From Kineococcus aurantiacus (GTDB taxonomy: Bacteria > Actinomycetota > Actinomycetes > Actinomycetales > Kineococcaceae): a stretch of 64,000 nt of DNA. Below the pieces are notes generated by a model. The model had not been told where the DNA came from, made no database searches, and was given only the letters and a program-made list of their open reading frames with translations. Position numbers and translations under genes: made by a program. Shown here piece after piece: positions 53,633 to 61,557 of this stretch (positions are counted from its first letter, which is position 1; every line of letters begins with the position of its first letter). The DNA is taken from the NCBI RefSeq assembly GCF_013409345.1, contig NZ_JACCBB010000001.1:1364001-1428000 (forward strand), in the 5' to 3' direction.

Positions 53633-56526
53633 CCGTCGTGGTGGTCCCGGTCGGCCAGGAGCCCGCTGCGCAGCCCGATCGAGACCGCCTCGGCGCGGGA
53701 CGACGCTCCGAGCTTGGCGAAGATCCGGGAGACGTGCACGCTGGCGGTCTTCTCGGCCATGAACAGCTGCTCCCCCACCTGCCGGTTGGTGCGCCCGGCG
53801 GCCAGGAGGTCCAACACCTGCAGCTCCCGGGCCGTCAGCGGCCCGCGCCCGGGTTCGGAGCGCGCCCGCACCCTGCGCGCCAGGTCCTCCAGGGCCGCGG
53901 CGAGCGGGACGGCCCGCAGCCGCGCCGCCGTCCGGCGGGCCTGGTCGAGCAGCAGCAGACCCTCCTCCCGCAGGCCGGCGGCGACGCTGGCCTCGGCCAG
54001 CCGCCACCGGGCGCGGGCCAGGTCGTAGACGTCGCCGTAGGAGAACTCCTCCACGACCTGCCGCCAGGCCGCGACCTGGTCCAGCGGCGGCGCGCCCCGG
54101 AACCGGGCCGCCTCGGCGCGCAGGACCGCCGCCCAGGCCCGGCCCTCGGGCCCCAGCTGCCCCGCCCGCGGCTGGCCGTCCCGCAGCAGCCCGGCGACGC
54201 GGTCCTCCACGCGCCGCACGAGGGCCTCGTCGGCCGACCCGGCGTCGGCGAGCGCGCCCACGGCCTGCGCCCCCAGCCGGATCCCCAGCAGGTGCAGGGG
54301 GTGCTCGATGCCGGGGTAGCTGAACAGGGCGCCGACGAGGGCGTCGGCCGCGGCGGCGGGCCGGCCCTCCCAGCGCAGGGCCTCGGCGTGGGCCGCGACC
54401 GCGTGCAGCCCCTCCTCGGCGTCGTCGAACCAGGCGGGGTCCAGGACGGCGGCGACCTCCTCGAACGCGCCGCGGGCCGCGAGGACCTCCGCGGCGACGA
54501 CCCCCACGGCGACGGCGGCCAGGTGCGGGGCCTGCGGGCCGACGGCGCGGGCCTGCTCCAGGGCGCGGTCGAACTCGCCGGTGACGAAGCTGGTGGTGGC
54601 CTGCAGGGACAGCAGCTGCAACCCGTACGGCGACCACGACAGCCCCAGCTGGGCCGCCCACGCGCAGGACTCGTCGAGGACCTCCCGGGCCCCGGCGAGG
54701 TCGCCGCGGTCGTAGCGGTCCGCGGCCAGGTTGTAGCGGGCTCGCAGCGCGGTGCCGAGGTGGCCGCCGGCCTCGGCGGCCGCGGCGGCCCGGGCGAACA
54801 GCGCGTCGGCGTCGGCGAGCTGGCCGGCGAGGTTGTCCAGCCCGGCCAGGGTGATGAGGACGTCGGCCTCGCCCCCGGCGAACTCCCGGCCCCCGGTCAT
54901 GGCCAGCGCGCGGTGGGCCTCGGCGGCGGACTCGGCGAAGCGGTCCAGGCCCAGGTAGCAGCGGGCGGCCACGGCCGTGGCCCAGAACACCGCCGACCAC
55001 GCCTCGGGGTCGTCGCCGCCGAGCTCCTGCGCGCGCCGGGCGTGGGCGATGGCCTCCTCGTCGCGGTCGGCGGCCCACAGCGCCGACGCGCACTGGGAGT
55101 GGACCTCCGCGGCCGTCGCGGGGCTCGCCCCGGCGGGCACGAGGTCGACGGCCTCCTGGGCCAGCAGCGCCGAGCGCGCGACCTCCCCGGCGCTGGAGGC
55201 CAGCTGGGAGGCGCGCAGCGTCAGGGCCAGCAGCGTCGTGCCGGTGCGCTCGGCGGCGTCGGGGACGGCCGTCCACAGCGGCAGCGCCGCCTCCAGGTGC
55301 CGCCACGCCTGCGCGGGCGCCCGCAGCCGCTGGGCCTCGTCGGCGGCGGCGATGCCCGCCTCCAGGGCGCGGGGCAGGTCGTTGCTCTGCCGGGCGTGGT
55401 GGGCCAGCTGCGCCGCCGACGCCCGGCCCCCCGCGGCGATGGCGGCGGCGATGGCGTCGGCGTAGGCGGCGTGCAGGCGCACGCGCTCACCCGGCAGGAG
55501 GTCGCCGTAGACGGCCTCGTGCAGCAGGGCGTGCCGGAAGGAGTAGCCCTCGTCGCCGTCGGGTTCGAGGACCCGCAGGGCGATGGCGTCGCGGATGCGG
55601 TGCTCGAGGTCCTCGTCGGCCAGGCCCGTCACCGTGCGCAGCAGGTCGTGCGGGACGCGGCGGCCGCCGACGGAGGCGGTCCGCACCAGGTCCGAGACGG
55701 GGCCCGGGAGGGTCTCCAGCCGGGTCAGGACGGCGTCGGCCAGGCCGTCGGGCAGCCGGCCGCCGCGGCCCACCCCGGCCAGCAGCAGCTCGGCGCAGTA
55801 GTAGGCGTTGCCCTCGGCGCGGGCGTGGATCCGCCGGACTGTCGCGGGCGGGACGTCGCCGCCGGCGAGCTCGCGCAGGAACTGGGCGGTCTCCTCGGTG
55901 GTGAAGGGGTCCAGGACGATGCGCTGGACCCCCGGCAGGCGGCTCAGCTCGGCCAGCACCGGGCGCAGCGGGTGCCGGCGGTGCAGGTCGTCGGTGCGGA
56001 CGGTGGCCACGACGAGCAGCCGCTCGCCGCGCAGCCGCCGCAGCAGGAACGTCAGCAGGTCGCGGCTGGCGCCGTCGGCCCAGTGCAGGTCCTCCACGAC
56101 GAGCAGCACGGGCTGCTCGCGGGCCGCGGCGGCCAGGGCCGCGGCGACGGCGTCGAACAGCTGCACCTGCGAGACGTCGGCCGCGGGTTCCCCCGGGGCC
56201 TGCACGGCCCAGAACGACGGCGAGCGGCCGCGGTCGCGCAGCGGTTCGAGGGCCTCGACGAACGGCAGGTAGGGCAGGGCCTCCCCGCCGGCGGAGGCGC
56301 AGTGCCCGAGCAGGACGGTGTCCCCGGCCGCCCGGGCGTGCGCGGCGAGCTCGGCGACCAGCCGCGACTTGCCCACCCCGGCGTCGGCCTCGACGAGGAC
56401 CCCGGCCGAGGTGCCGGCGCGGGCGGCGGCCAGGGCGGCCTCGAGCGCGCCGAGCTCGACCGCCCGCCCGACGAGGGCCGGGGGCGGGCCGGGGGCGACG
56501 GGCGGCAGGACGGGCACGTGCGTCAT
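53629..56526 (-). CDS. Large LuxR-type (LAL) ATPase regulator
   Basis: A 965-residue regulator of the MalT/LAL type. An AAA-like ATPase lies at the N-terminus (LVGRAVELGALEAAL, Walker A ADAGVGKSRLVAEL, Walker B LLVVEDLHWAD). A long TPR-like helical region covers about residues 400-870. A C-terminal LuxR HTH ends it (LTARELQVLDLLAAGRTNRQ, EKTASVHVSRIFAKLGASSR). Such proteins integrate an inducer with ATP to activate genes. ATG at 56526; a small gene lies just upstream. No obvious target is adjacent. Confidence 0.92.
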   Translation of the reverse strand: MTHVPVLPPVAPGPPPALVGRAVELGALEAALAAARAGTSAGVLVEADAGVGKSRLVAELAAHARAAGDTVLLGHCASAGGEALPYLPFVEALEPLRDRGRSPSFWAVQAPGEPAADVSQVQLFDAVAAALAAAAREQPVLLVVEDLHWADGASRDLLTFLLRRLRGERLLVVATVRTDDLHRRHPLRPVLAELSRLPGVQRIVLDPFTTEETAQFLRELAGGDVPPATVRRIHARAEGNAYYCAELLLAGVGRGGRLPDGLADAVLTRLETLPGPVSDLVRTASVGGRRVPHDLLRTVTGLADEDLEHRIRDAIALRVLEPDGDEGYSFRHALLHEAVYGDLLPGERVRLHAAYADAIAAAIAAGGRASAAQLAHHARQSNDLPRALEAGIAAADEAQRLRAPAQAWRHLEAALPLWTAVPDAAERTGTTLLALTLRASQLASSAGEVARSALLAQEAVDLVPAGASPATAAEVHSQCASALWAADRDEEAIAHARRAQELGGDDPEAWSAVFWATAVAARCYLGLDRFAESAAEAHRALAMTGGREFAGGEADVLITLAGLDNLAGQLADADALFARAAAAAEAGGHLGTALRARYNLAADRYDRGDLAGAREVLDESCAWAAQLGLSWSPYGLQLLSLQATTSFVTGEFDRALEQARAVGPQAPHLAAVAVGVVAAEVLAARGAFEEVAAVLDPAWFDDAEEGLHAVAAHAEALRWEGRPAAAADALVGALFSYPGIEHPLHLLGIRLGAQAVGALADAGSADEALVRRVEDRVAGLLRDGQPRAGQLGPEGRAWAAVLRAEAARFRGAPPLDQVAAWRQVVEEFSYGDVYDLARARWRLAEASVAAGLREEGLLLLDQARRTAARLRAVPLAAALEDLARRVRARSEPGRGPLTARELQVLDLLAAGRTNRQVGEQLFMAEKTASVHVSRIFAKLGASSRAEAVSIGLRSGLLADRDHHDG

Positions 56527-56549
56527 CGTGGCACCGGGTCCGGACAACC

Positions 56550-56753
56550 TCAGCCCGCCGCGCGGAACTCCTTGCGCGGCAGCCGGTGCCGCGCCCACCA
56601 GCCTCGCCCGGCGGGCCATGCGGCCCGGCGCGCGGCCCGGCGCGCGGCGCGCAGCCGGCGCACGAGCCGCTCGCGCTCGGCGACGGCCAGCGCCTCGTCC
56701 ACGCGCAGGGCCAGGCCCTCACGCAGTTCCCAGTCCATCCCGTAGGTGTTCAC
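56550..56753 (-). CDS. Small basic protein, function unknown
   Basis: A 67-residue helical, arginine-rich protein. MDWELREGLALRVDEALAVA and RERLVRRLRAARRAARRAAW suggest one long amphipathic helix, followed by GRGWWARHRLPRKEF. Small proteins beginning like this are common in actinobacteria and unassigned. It lies 23 bases upstream of the LuxR gene on the same strand and may be in the same transcript. Confidence 0.6.
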   Translation of the reverse strand: MNTYGMDWELREGLALRVDEALAVAERERLVRRLRAARRAARRAAWPAGRGWWARHRLPRKEFRAAG

Positions 56754-56848
56754 GGTGACGACGCTGCCGCTGAGGGACCGCCGGTCACGTCAGGCGTTCG
56801 CGCCGTCTCAGCGGGCCCCGCACGCCTTAGTTACCTAGAGTCGATGAG

Positions 56849-57202
56849 GTGCGACCCGACGTGAAGACGCGTGGACCGCGGCGGTGGAGTTCGGCCGCCC
56901 GTCGTGCCCGGGGAGCGAGCGGGGGCCACCATCGTGCGGTGGCCACCTGGCGCTCCTTCATCGACCTCGTGCACCTCATCGGTGCCCTGGGCTGCCTGGT
57001 GCTGACCGGGGGGTTCGCCGCCCAGGGCCAGCTCGCGCGCGCCGTCTTCTACGGCCTGTGCACCATGGCCTTCGCCGTCGCCCTGGCCCACCGGGTGCAC
57101 GAGCGCCACCAGCACGCCCGCCCCTCCCCCACCGTCGTGGACCTGCGCGAGCGCACCCGCGCCGGCGAGGTCCCCCGGCCGCCGCGGGGGGCGGCTCGGT
57201 AG
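56849..57202 (+). CDS. Small two-helix membrane protein
   Basis: A 117-residue protein with two hydrophobic segments, FIDLVHLIGALGCLVLTGGF and LARAVFYGLCTMAFAVALAH. The C-terminal tail is charged (ERHQHARPSPTVVDLRERTR). The first 30 residues are basic. The GTG at 56939 would give a shorter, more normal N-terminus (MATWRSFIDL); the upstream GTG at 56849 is equally possible. No family recognised. It is followed 9 bases later by the MBL hydrolase gene. Confidence 0.6.
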   Translation: MRPDVKTRGPRRWSSAARRARGASGGHHRAVATWRSFIDLVHLIGALGCLVLTGGFAAQGQLARAVFYGLCTMAFAVALAHRVHERHQHARPSPTVVDLRERTRAGEVPRPPRGAAR

Positions 57203-57211
57203 CGTCGCGCC

Positions 57212-57829
57212 ATGGCTCCCACGACGACCGCGACGGCCACCCTCGACGAGGCCCACGTCGGCCCGATGGACAACGTCGCCTACGCCGTCCGCTGCCGCAG
57301 CACCGGGCGGCGGCTGCTCGTCGACGCCGCCGCCGAACCCGAGACGCTGCTGGCCCTGGTCGACGGCGAGCTCGACGTCGTCGTCACCACCCACCGCCAC
57401 CACGACCACGTCGGCGCGCTCGCGGCCGTCGTGGAGGCCACCGGCGCGCGCACCGCCGCCGGGGCCGACGACGCCGACGACCTCCCCCTGCCCGTGCAGC
57501 AGCGCCTCGAGCACGGCGACGTCGTGCGCGTGGGGGACGTCCTGCTGGAGGTCGTCCACCTGCGCGGCCACACCCCCGGCTCCGTCGCCCTGCTCCTGCG
57601 CGACCCCGACGGGCCCGACCACGTCTTCACGGGCGACTCGCTGTTCCCCGGCGGCGTCGGGAACACCTCCGGGGACCCCGAGCGGTTCACCTCGCTGCTC
57701 GACGACGTCACCGCCCGCCTGTTCGACGTGCTCGACGACGACACCGTCGTCCACCCCGGCCACGGGGCGCCGACCACCCTCGGCGCGGAACGACCCCACC
57801 TGGACGAGTGGCGCGCCCGCGGCTGGTGA
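57212..57829 (+). CDS. Metallo-beta-lactamase-fold hydrolase
   Basis: A 205-residue MBL-fold protein. The metal motif is THRHHDHVGAL (HxHxDH), with further ligands in LRGHTPGSVAL, TGDSLFPGG and VHPGHGAPTTL. The pattern resembles glyoxalase-II-like and persulfide-dioxygenase-like hydrolases; the substrate is not assignable. ATG at 57212, close behind the small membrane protein gene. It converges on the AlkZ-like gene with 4 bases between stops. Confidence 0.9.
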   Translation: MAPTTTATATLDEAHVGPMDNVAYAVRCRSTGRRLLVDAAAEPETLLALVDGELDVVVTTHRHHDHVGALAAVVEATGARTAAGADDADDLPLPVQQRLEHGDVVRVGDVLLEVVHLRGHTPGSVALLLRDPDGPDHVFTGDSLFPGGVGNTSGDPERFTSLLDDVTARLFDVLDDDTVVHPGHGAPTTLGAERPHLDEWRARGW

Positions 57830-57833
57830 CCGC

Positions 57834-58997
57834 TCAGGCGACGGGCTCCTTCATGGCCGGCGACGGGTAGACCGTCCCCACCCGCACCCCGTCCAGCCAC
57901 GCCGTCAGCCGGTCCGCCTCGGCCTCCAGCGCCTCGCGCGCCGGCGCGGCCACCTCCTCCAGCGACCGCACGCGCACGCGGCCCCCGCCGTCCTGCACCC
58001 AGCAGCCCACGACCCGCCCGTCGACCCACGCGGTCGTGCCCGCGTTGCCGTTGCGGTCGAACAACCGCTCCCGGTGCGGGCCGAGGAGGAACCCCCGCGA
58101 CCTCCACCCCATGACGGTCGGGTCGAGCACCGGCAGCAGCGCGACCCACGGGCCGGGGTCGGGGACCTCCTCGACGTCGTCGGGCAGCAGCCACCCCGTC
58201 GACCCGTCGTCCAGGGACACCGGCACCGCCGCGAGGTCGGCCAGGGCCGCGCGCACGACCCCCTTCGTCGCGCCCAGCCACCACACGACGTCGTCCTCCG
58301 TGCCGGGCCCGAACGTCGTCAGCCAGCGCCGCACGAGCTCGGTGCACCCGTGCTCGGCGCTCAGCGGTCCCGGCGGGGTGATCCAGTCCCGCGTCAGCGT
58401 CCACGCCGGCCGCGACACCCGCCAGTGCCCGGCGTTCGCGCCGCGCACCACGTCCCCCGTGAGCCCCAGGTGGGTCAGGACCCGCGAGGCCGACCACTGC
58501 GACCCGGCGCTGACCGAGACCTTCACGTCGATCAGCGGGACGGCCTCCCGGACGGCGCGGGCCGACAGGCCCCCGGGGGCCTCGGCGAGGACGGCCAGGA
58601 CCGCGGCGCGCGCGGTGTCGAGCCAGGCGTCCCCGTCGGCGGCCAACCCGGCCTTCACGACGTCCTTGGCGATCGCGGCGCGCTCGGTGCGCGCGACCCG
58701 GGCCGACGCGCTGGGCAGGGCCGCGGGCAGCAGGTCGCGCGGGAAGACGAACAGGGTGCGCCGCATCGCGAGCTGCTTGACGAGGGTGCGGTCGACGGTC
58801 AGCGCCCGCTCCACGTCGGTCGTCCGCAGGCCCGGCACGCGCGCCCAGCAGGACAGGTGGACGGTCGCGGGCTCGGTGGCGTGCAGGACCGTCATGGCCC
58901 GCGTCGCCGCCTCGGGGGACGCGACGCGGTGGGCGGGGGCCAGCGCGTGGCGGACCGCGAGCCGGGCGCGGCGTTCGGCGTCGGTGACGTGGCGCAC
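57834..58997 (-). CDS. Winged-helix protein of the AlkZ-like (HTH_42) family
   Basis: A 387-residue protein of PF06224. The N-terminal part has VASPEAATRAMTVLHATEPATVHLSCWARVPGL, the middle repeats winged-helix units (SAGSQWSASRVLTHLGLTGD, TEDDVVWWLGATKGVVRAAL), and the end has VDGRVVGCWVQDGGGRVRV. Relatives AlkZ/AlkX are DNA glycosylases that remove crosslinked bases. The QxQ catalytic motif of AlkZ is not seen; LHATEPATVHL occupies that place, so activity is uncertain. GTG at 58997 is chosen because residues upstream are shadow. Confidence 0.8.
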   Translation of the reverse strand: MRHVTDAERRARLAVRHALAPAHRVASPEAATRAMTVLHATEPATVHLSCWARVPGLRTTDVERALTVDRTLVKQLAMRRTLFVFPRDLLPAALPSASARVARTERAAIAKDVVKAGLAADGDAWLDTARAAVLAVLAEAPGGLSARAVREAVPLIDVKVSVSAGSQWSASRVLTHLGLTGDVVRGANAGHWRVSRPAWTLTRDWITPPGPLSAEHGCTELVRRWLTTFGPGTEDDVVWWLGATKGVVRAALADLAAVPVSLDDGSTGWLLPDDVEEVPDPGPWVALLPVLDPTVMGWRSRGFLLGPHRERLFDRNGNAGTTAWVDGRVVGCWVQDGGGRVRVRSLEEVAAPAREALEAEADRLTAWLDGVRVGTVYPSPAMKEPVA

Positions 58998-59071
58998 GGG
59001 GGCATCGTGGCAGCCACCGCCGACACCGGGCCCGCGGTCACCGACCGGACCGGACCTGGGACCCTGGGGCC

Positions 59072-59680
59072 ATGGGACTGGGCGGCGCACCCGGCGAGTA
59101 CGCCGACTACGAGTGGTTCGACCTCGCCGACGCGCCCTCCCCCGAGGTCGTCCGGCCCGGGCCGGACCCCCTCAGCGACGCCCTGCGCGACCTGGTGGCG
59201 GGGTACCCCGTCTGGGCGGGACAGGGCGCCACCCGCGTGCTGCTGGTCGACCTGGACAACCTGCGCGCCGGGCCCACCCGGCTGCGGGCCCGGCTCTCGG
59301 TCGTCCTCGACCTGGCCCGGCAGGCCGACCGGGTGGCGCTGGCGGGGCAGGTGGGGGCCGTGGCCCGGTCCCGGCCGTGGCTGGAGGAGTTCGCCGACCG
59401 GGCCCAGGCCGTCCCCGACGGGGCCGACGTCGCCGACCTGGCCCTGCTGGCCGCCGCGCAGGAGGTCCCCGACCCCGTCGAGTTCGTCGTCGTCAGCAAC
59501 GACGGCATCTTCGCCGACCTCGCCGACCGCGGTGACCTCACGCTGCTGTCCCCCGGCGTCGACGCCCTCAGCGACCGGCTGCACGGCGCGGCGAGCCTGC
59601 TCGTCGACCTCGCCGCGCTGGAGGTCGAGGCCGCCGCCGAGCTGGTGCGGCGGGACCGCCGGGGACCGCGCCGCGGCTAG
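59072..59680 (+). CDS. NYN/PIN-like domain protein
   Basis: A 202-residue protein with a probable NYN (PIN-like RNase) fold. RVLLVDLDNLRAGP supplies the first acidic site, DVADLALLAAAQEV the second, and VEFVVVSNDGIFADLADRGD the third (SnDgxF). The N-terminal 50 residues are acidic and unassigned. NYN proteins cleave RNA; this one is divergent and could be inactive. It is divergent from the AlkZ-like gene and converges on the ECF gene, both stops sharing one CTAG at 59677-59680. Confidence 0.72.
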   Translation: MGLGGAPGEYADYEWFDLADAPSPEVVRPGPDPLSDALRDLVAGYPVWAGQGATRVLLVDLDNLRAGPTRLRARLSVVLDLARQADRVALAGQVGAVARSRPWLEEFADRAQAVPDGADVADLALLAAAQEVPDPVEFVVVSNDGIFADLADRGDLTLLSPGVDALSDRLHGAASLLVDLAALEVEAAAELVRRDRRGPRRG

Positions 59681-61014
59681 GGCGCGTCCCGCGGCTCACC
59701 GGGGTCCGGTGGCGCGGGCTCGGCGGCGCGGCCGACTTCAGCCAGGCGCTGCTCCAGGAAGGCGCGCTCCGCGGCGTTCGCCGTGAGCTCCAGCGCGCGC
59801 CGGTAGGACTCAGCCGCGCCGGCGGCGTCGCCGACGCGGCGCAGCAGGTCGGCGCGGGTGGCGGGCAGGTAGGGGTAGCCGGCGAGCCGGGGATCGCCCG
59901 CCAGCTCGTCCAGGAGCGGCAGGGCGGCGGCCGGGCCGTCGGCGAACGCCACGGCGGCGGCCCGGTTGAGCGCGACCACCGGGGTGTCCCACACCGCCAG
60001 CAGCCGGTCGTAGAGGTGCACGACGCGCGGCCAGTCGGTCCGCTCCAGGGACGGGGCCACCGCGTGCACGCCGGCGATCGCCGCCTGCAGGGTGAACCGC
60101 CCCGGTGGGCCGGACGCCAGCGCCCCGGCCGTCACCGTGAGCCCCTCCAGGACCGCGCGCTGGTCCCAGCGCGTCCGGTCCTGGTCGGCGAGCAGGAGCA
60201 GCCGTCCCTGCTCGTCGGTCCGGGTGGCCCGGCGCGCGTCGGTGAGGAGCAGCAGGCCCAGCAGGCCGCGGGTCTCGGCCTGCTCGGGCAGCAGCGCGGC
60301 CAGGGTGCGCGCGAGGTGCAGGGCCCGGTCGCACAGCTCCGCGCGGACGAGGGCGTCCCCCTCACCGGCCGTGTGGCCGGTGCTGAAGAGCAGGTGGACG
60401 GCGGTGAGCACGCTGTCCAGGCGCTCGGGCAGCTCCGCCCGGCCCGGGACCCGGTAGGGGATCCGCGCTGCGGAGATCTTCTTCTTGGCCCGGGTGATCC
60501 GGGCCGCCATCGTCGGCTCGGGCACCAGGAAGGCCCGGGCGACGTCGGGCGTGGGGACGCCGCAGACCAGGCGCAGGGTGAGGGCGACGCGGGCCTCGGG
60601 GGCGAGGGCGGGGTGGCAGCAGGTGAACACCAGCCGGAGCCGGTCGTCCGGCACCGCGGCCTCGGGCCGGTCCGGGTCGGTCGGGTCGTGCGGGTCGACG
60701 GTCGCCGGCTCCACGAGCAGCGGGAGCTTGCGCCGGAGGGTGACCTCGCGACGCGACCGGTCCACCGCGTGGTTCCGCGCCGCCGTGGTCAGCCACGCGC
60801 CGGGCCGCTGCGGGACGCCGTCGCGGGTCCAGGTCCGCAGCGCGCTGACGTACGCCTCCTGCGCGCACTCCTCCGCGACGTCCAGGTCGCCCGTGACGCG
60901 CACCGTGGCGGCCAGCACGAAGGCCCACTCGCAGCGGTGGGCCTGCGCCAGCGCGGCGGCGACCGCGTCCGCCCGCTCGGCGGACGCGGCCGGCTCGTCG
61001 CGGGGAGCGGTCAG
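59677..61014 (-). CDS. ECF42-type sigma factor with TPR extension
   Basis: About 445 residues. Sigma region 2 (VTGDLDVAEECAQEAYVSALRTW) and region 4 (LRLVCGVPTPDVARAFLVPEPTMAARI) are followed by a long helical/TPR-like C-terminus (RAELCDRALHLARTLAALLPEQ, VVALNRAAAVAFADGPAAAL). ECF42 sigma factors carry this extension and pair with DGPF proteins; no anti-sigma is present. Start choice is difficult: no ATG, GTG or TTG lies where region 2 needs it. CTG at 61014 in CTGA with the DGPF stop is my best guess; GTG at 60918 would remove part of region 2. Confidence 0.87.
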   Translation of the reverse strand: MTAPRDEPAASAERADAVAAALAQAHRCEWAFVLAATVRVTGDLDVAEECAQEAYVSALRTWTRDGVPQRPGAWLTTAARNHAVDRSRREVTLRRKLPLLVEPATVDPHDPTDPDRPEAAVPDDRLRLVFTCCHPALAPEARVALTLRLVCGVPTPDVARAFLVPEPTMAARITRAKKKISAARIPYRVPGRAELPERLDSVLTAVHLLFSTGHTAGEGDALVRAELCDRALHLARTLAALLPEQAETRGLLGLLLLTDARRATRTDEQGRLLLLADQDRTRWDQRAVLEGLTVTAGALASGPPGRFTLQAAIAGVHAVAPSLERTDWPRVVHLYDRLLAVWDTPVVALNRAAAVAFADGPAAALPLLDELAGDPRLAGYPYLPATRADLLRRVGDAAGAAESYRRALELTANAAERAFLEQRLAEVGRAAEPAPPDPGEPRDAP

Positions 61015-61367
61015 GACGGACCTGCCGTCGGGTCCATGACCGGACGCACCTCGACGCCGCCGCCGGGGGCCGGGCAGAGCCTGGCGATCTCGACGGCGTG
61101 GTCGAGGTCGCGCGCCTCGACGACGTAGAAGCCGCCGAAGGCCTCCTTGGTCTCGACGAACGGGCCGTCCGTCACCGGGCCGCCACCCTTGATCGTGGTG
61201 GCCGTCGTCGTGGGCGCGAGCGCCTCCCCGGCCTCCAGGGACCCACCGAGCTCGACGACCTGCTCGGCGAACGCGTTGTGCGCGTCGAGCACCGCGCCCC
61301 ACACCTCGGGCGACGCGTTCGCGTAGAAGGCCTGGTCTTCGTAGATGAGGATCGCGTACTTGGCCAT
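61011..61367 (-). CDS. DGPF (YCII-related) protein, ECF42 partner
   Basis: A 118-residue DGPF protein. MAKYAILIYEDQAFYANASP starts it, then TDGPFVETKEAFGGFYVVEARDLDHAVEIA is the family core with the TDGPF motif, and VRPVMDP ends it. DGPF proteins are the standard neighbours of ECF42 sigma factors and are strong targets of them; their own function is unknown. ATG at 61367 follows AGGAGG. It is upstream of, and coupled to, the sigma gene. Confidence 0.93.
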   Translation of the reverse strand: MAKYAILIYEDQAFYANASPEVWGAVLDAHNAFAEQVVELGGSLEAGEALAPTTTATTIKGGGPVTDGPFVETKEAFGGFYVVEARDLDHAVEIARLCPAPGGGVEVRPVMDPTAGPS

Positions 61368-61423
61368 GGCGCTGCCTCCTGCACCGGTTCGCGGGCCGGC
61401 CTGTCCGGCTCCGTCATCGAGAC

Positions 61424-61450
61424 GACGAACACCCTGCCGCCGGATCGACA
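61424..61450 (-). promoter_or_regulatory. ECF42 promoter upstream of the DGPF gene
   Basis: On the minus strand, TGTCGA (61450-61445), 17 bases, then CGTC (61427-61424). This matches the ECF42 target motif described in Streptomyces (TGTCGA, about 16-17 bases, CGA/TC). It would start a transcript about 50 bases before the DGPF ATG, giving an autoregulated operon. Confidence 0.75.
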
Positions 61451-61557
61451 GCCACGTCCGGTCTTCTCGGAGATCCTCCCGCCGCCGACGGCGCGCAGGG
61501 GCAGGTGGCACGGGCCGGGCCGGGCGGACCCGACCCCGGTGATCCGCGGGACGCGCC

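Noticed and set aside
53638-56745. 1035-residue open frame opposite the LuxR ATPase gene
   Set aside because: Shadow of the LuxR gene; Gly/Val/Arg/Gln-rich product without domains.
57834-58997. Confident assignment as an AlkZ DNA glycosylase
   Set aside because: Family fits, but the QxQ catalytic motif is not visible.
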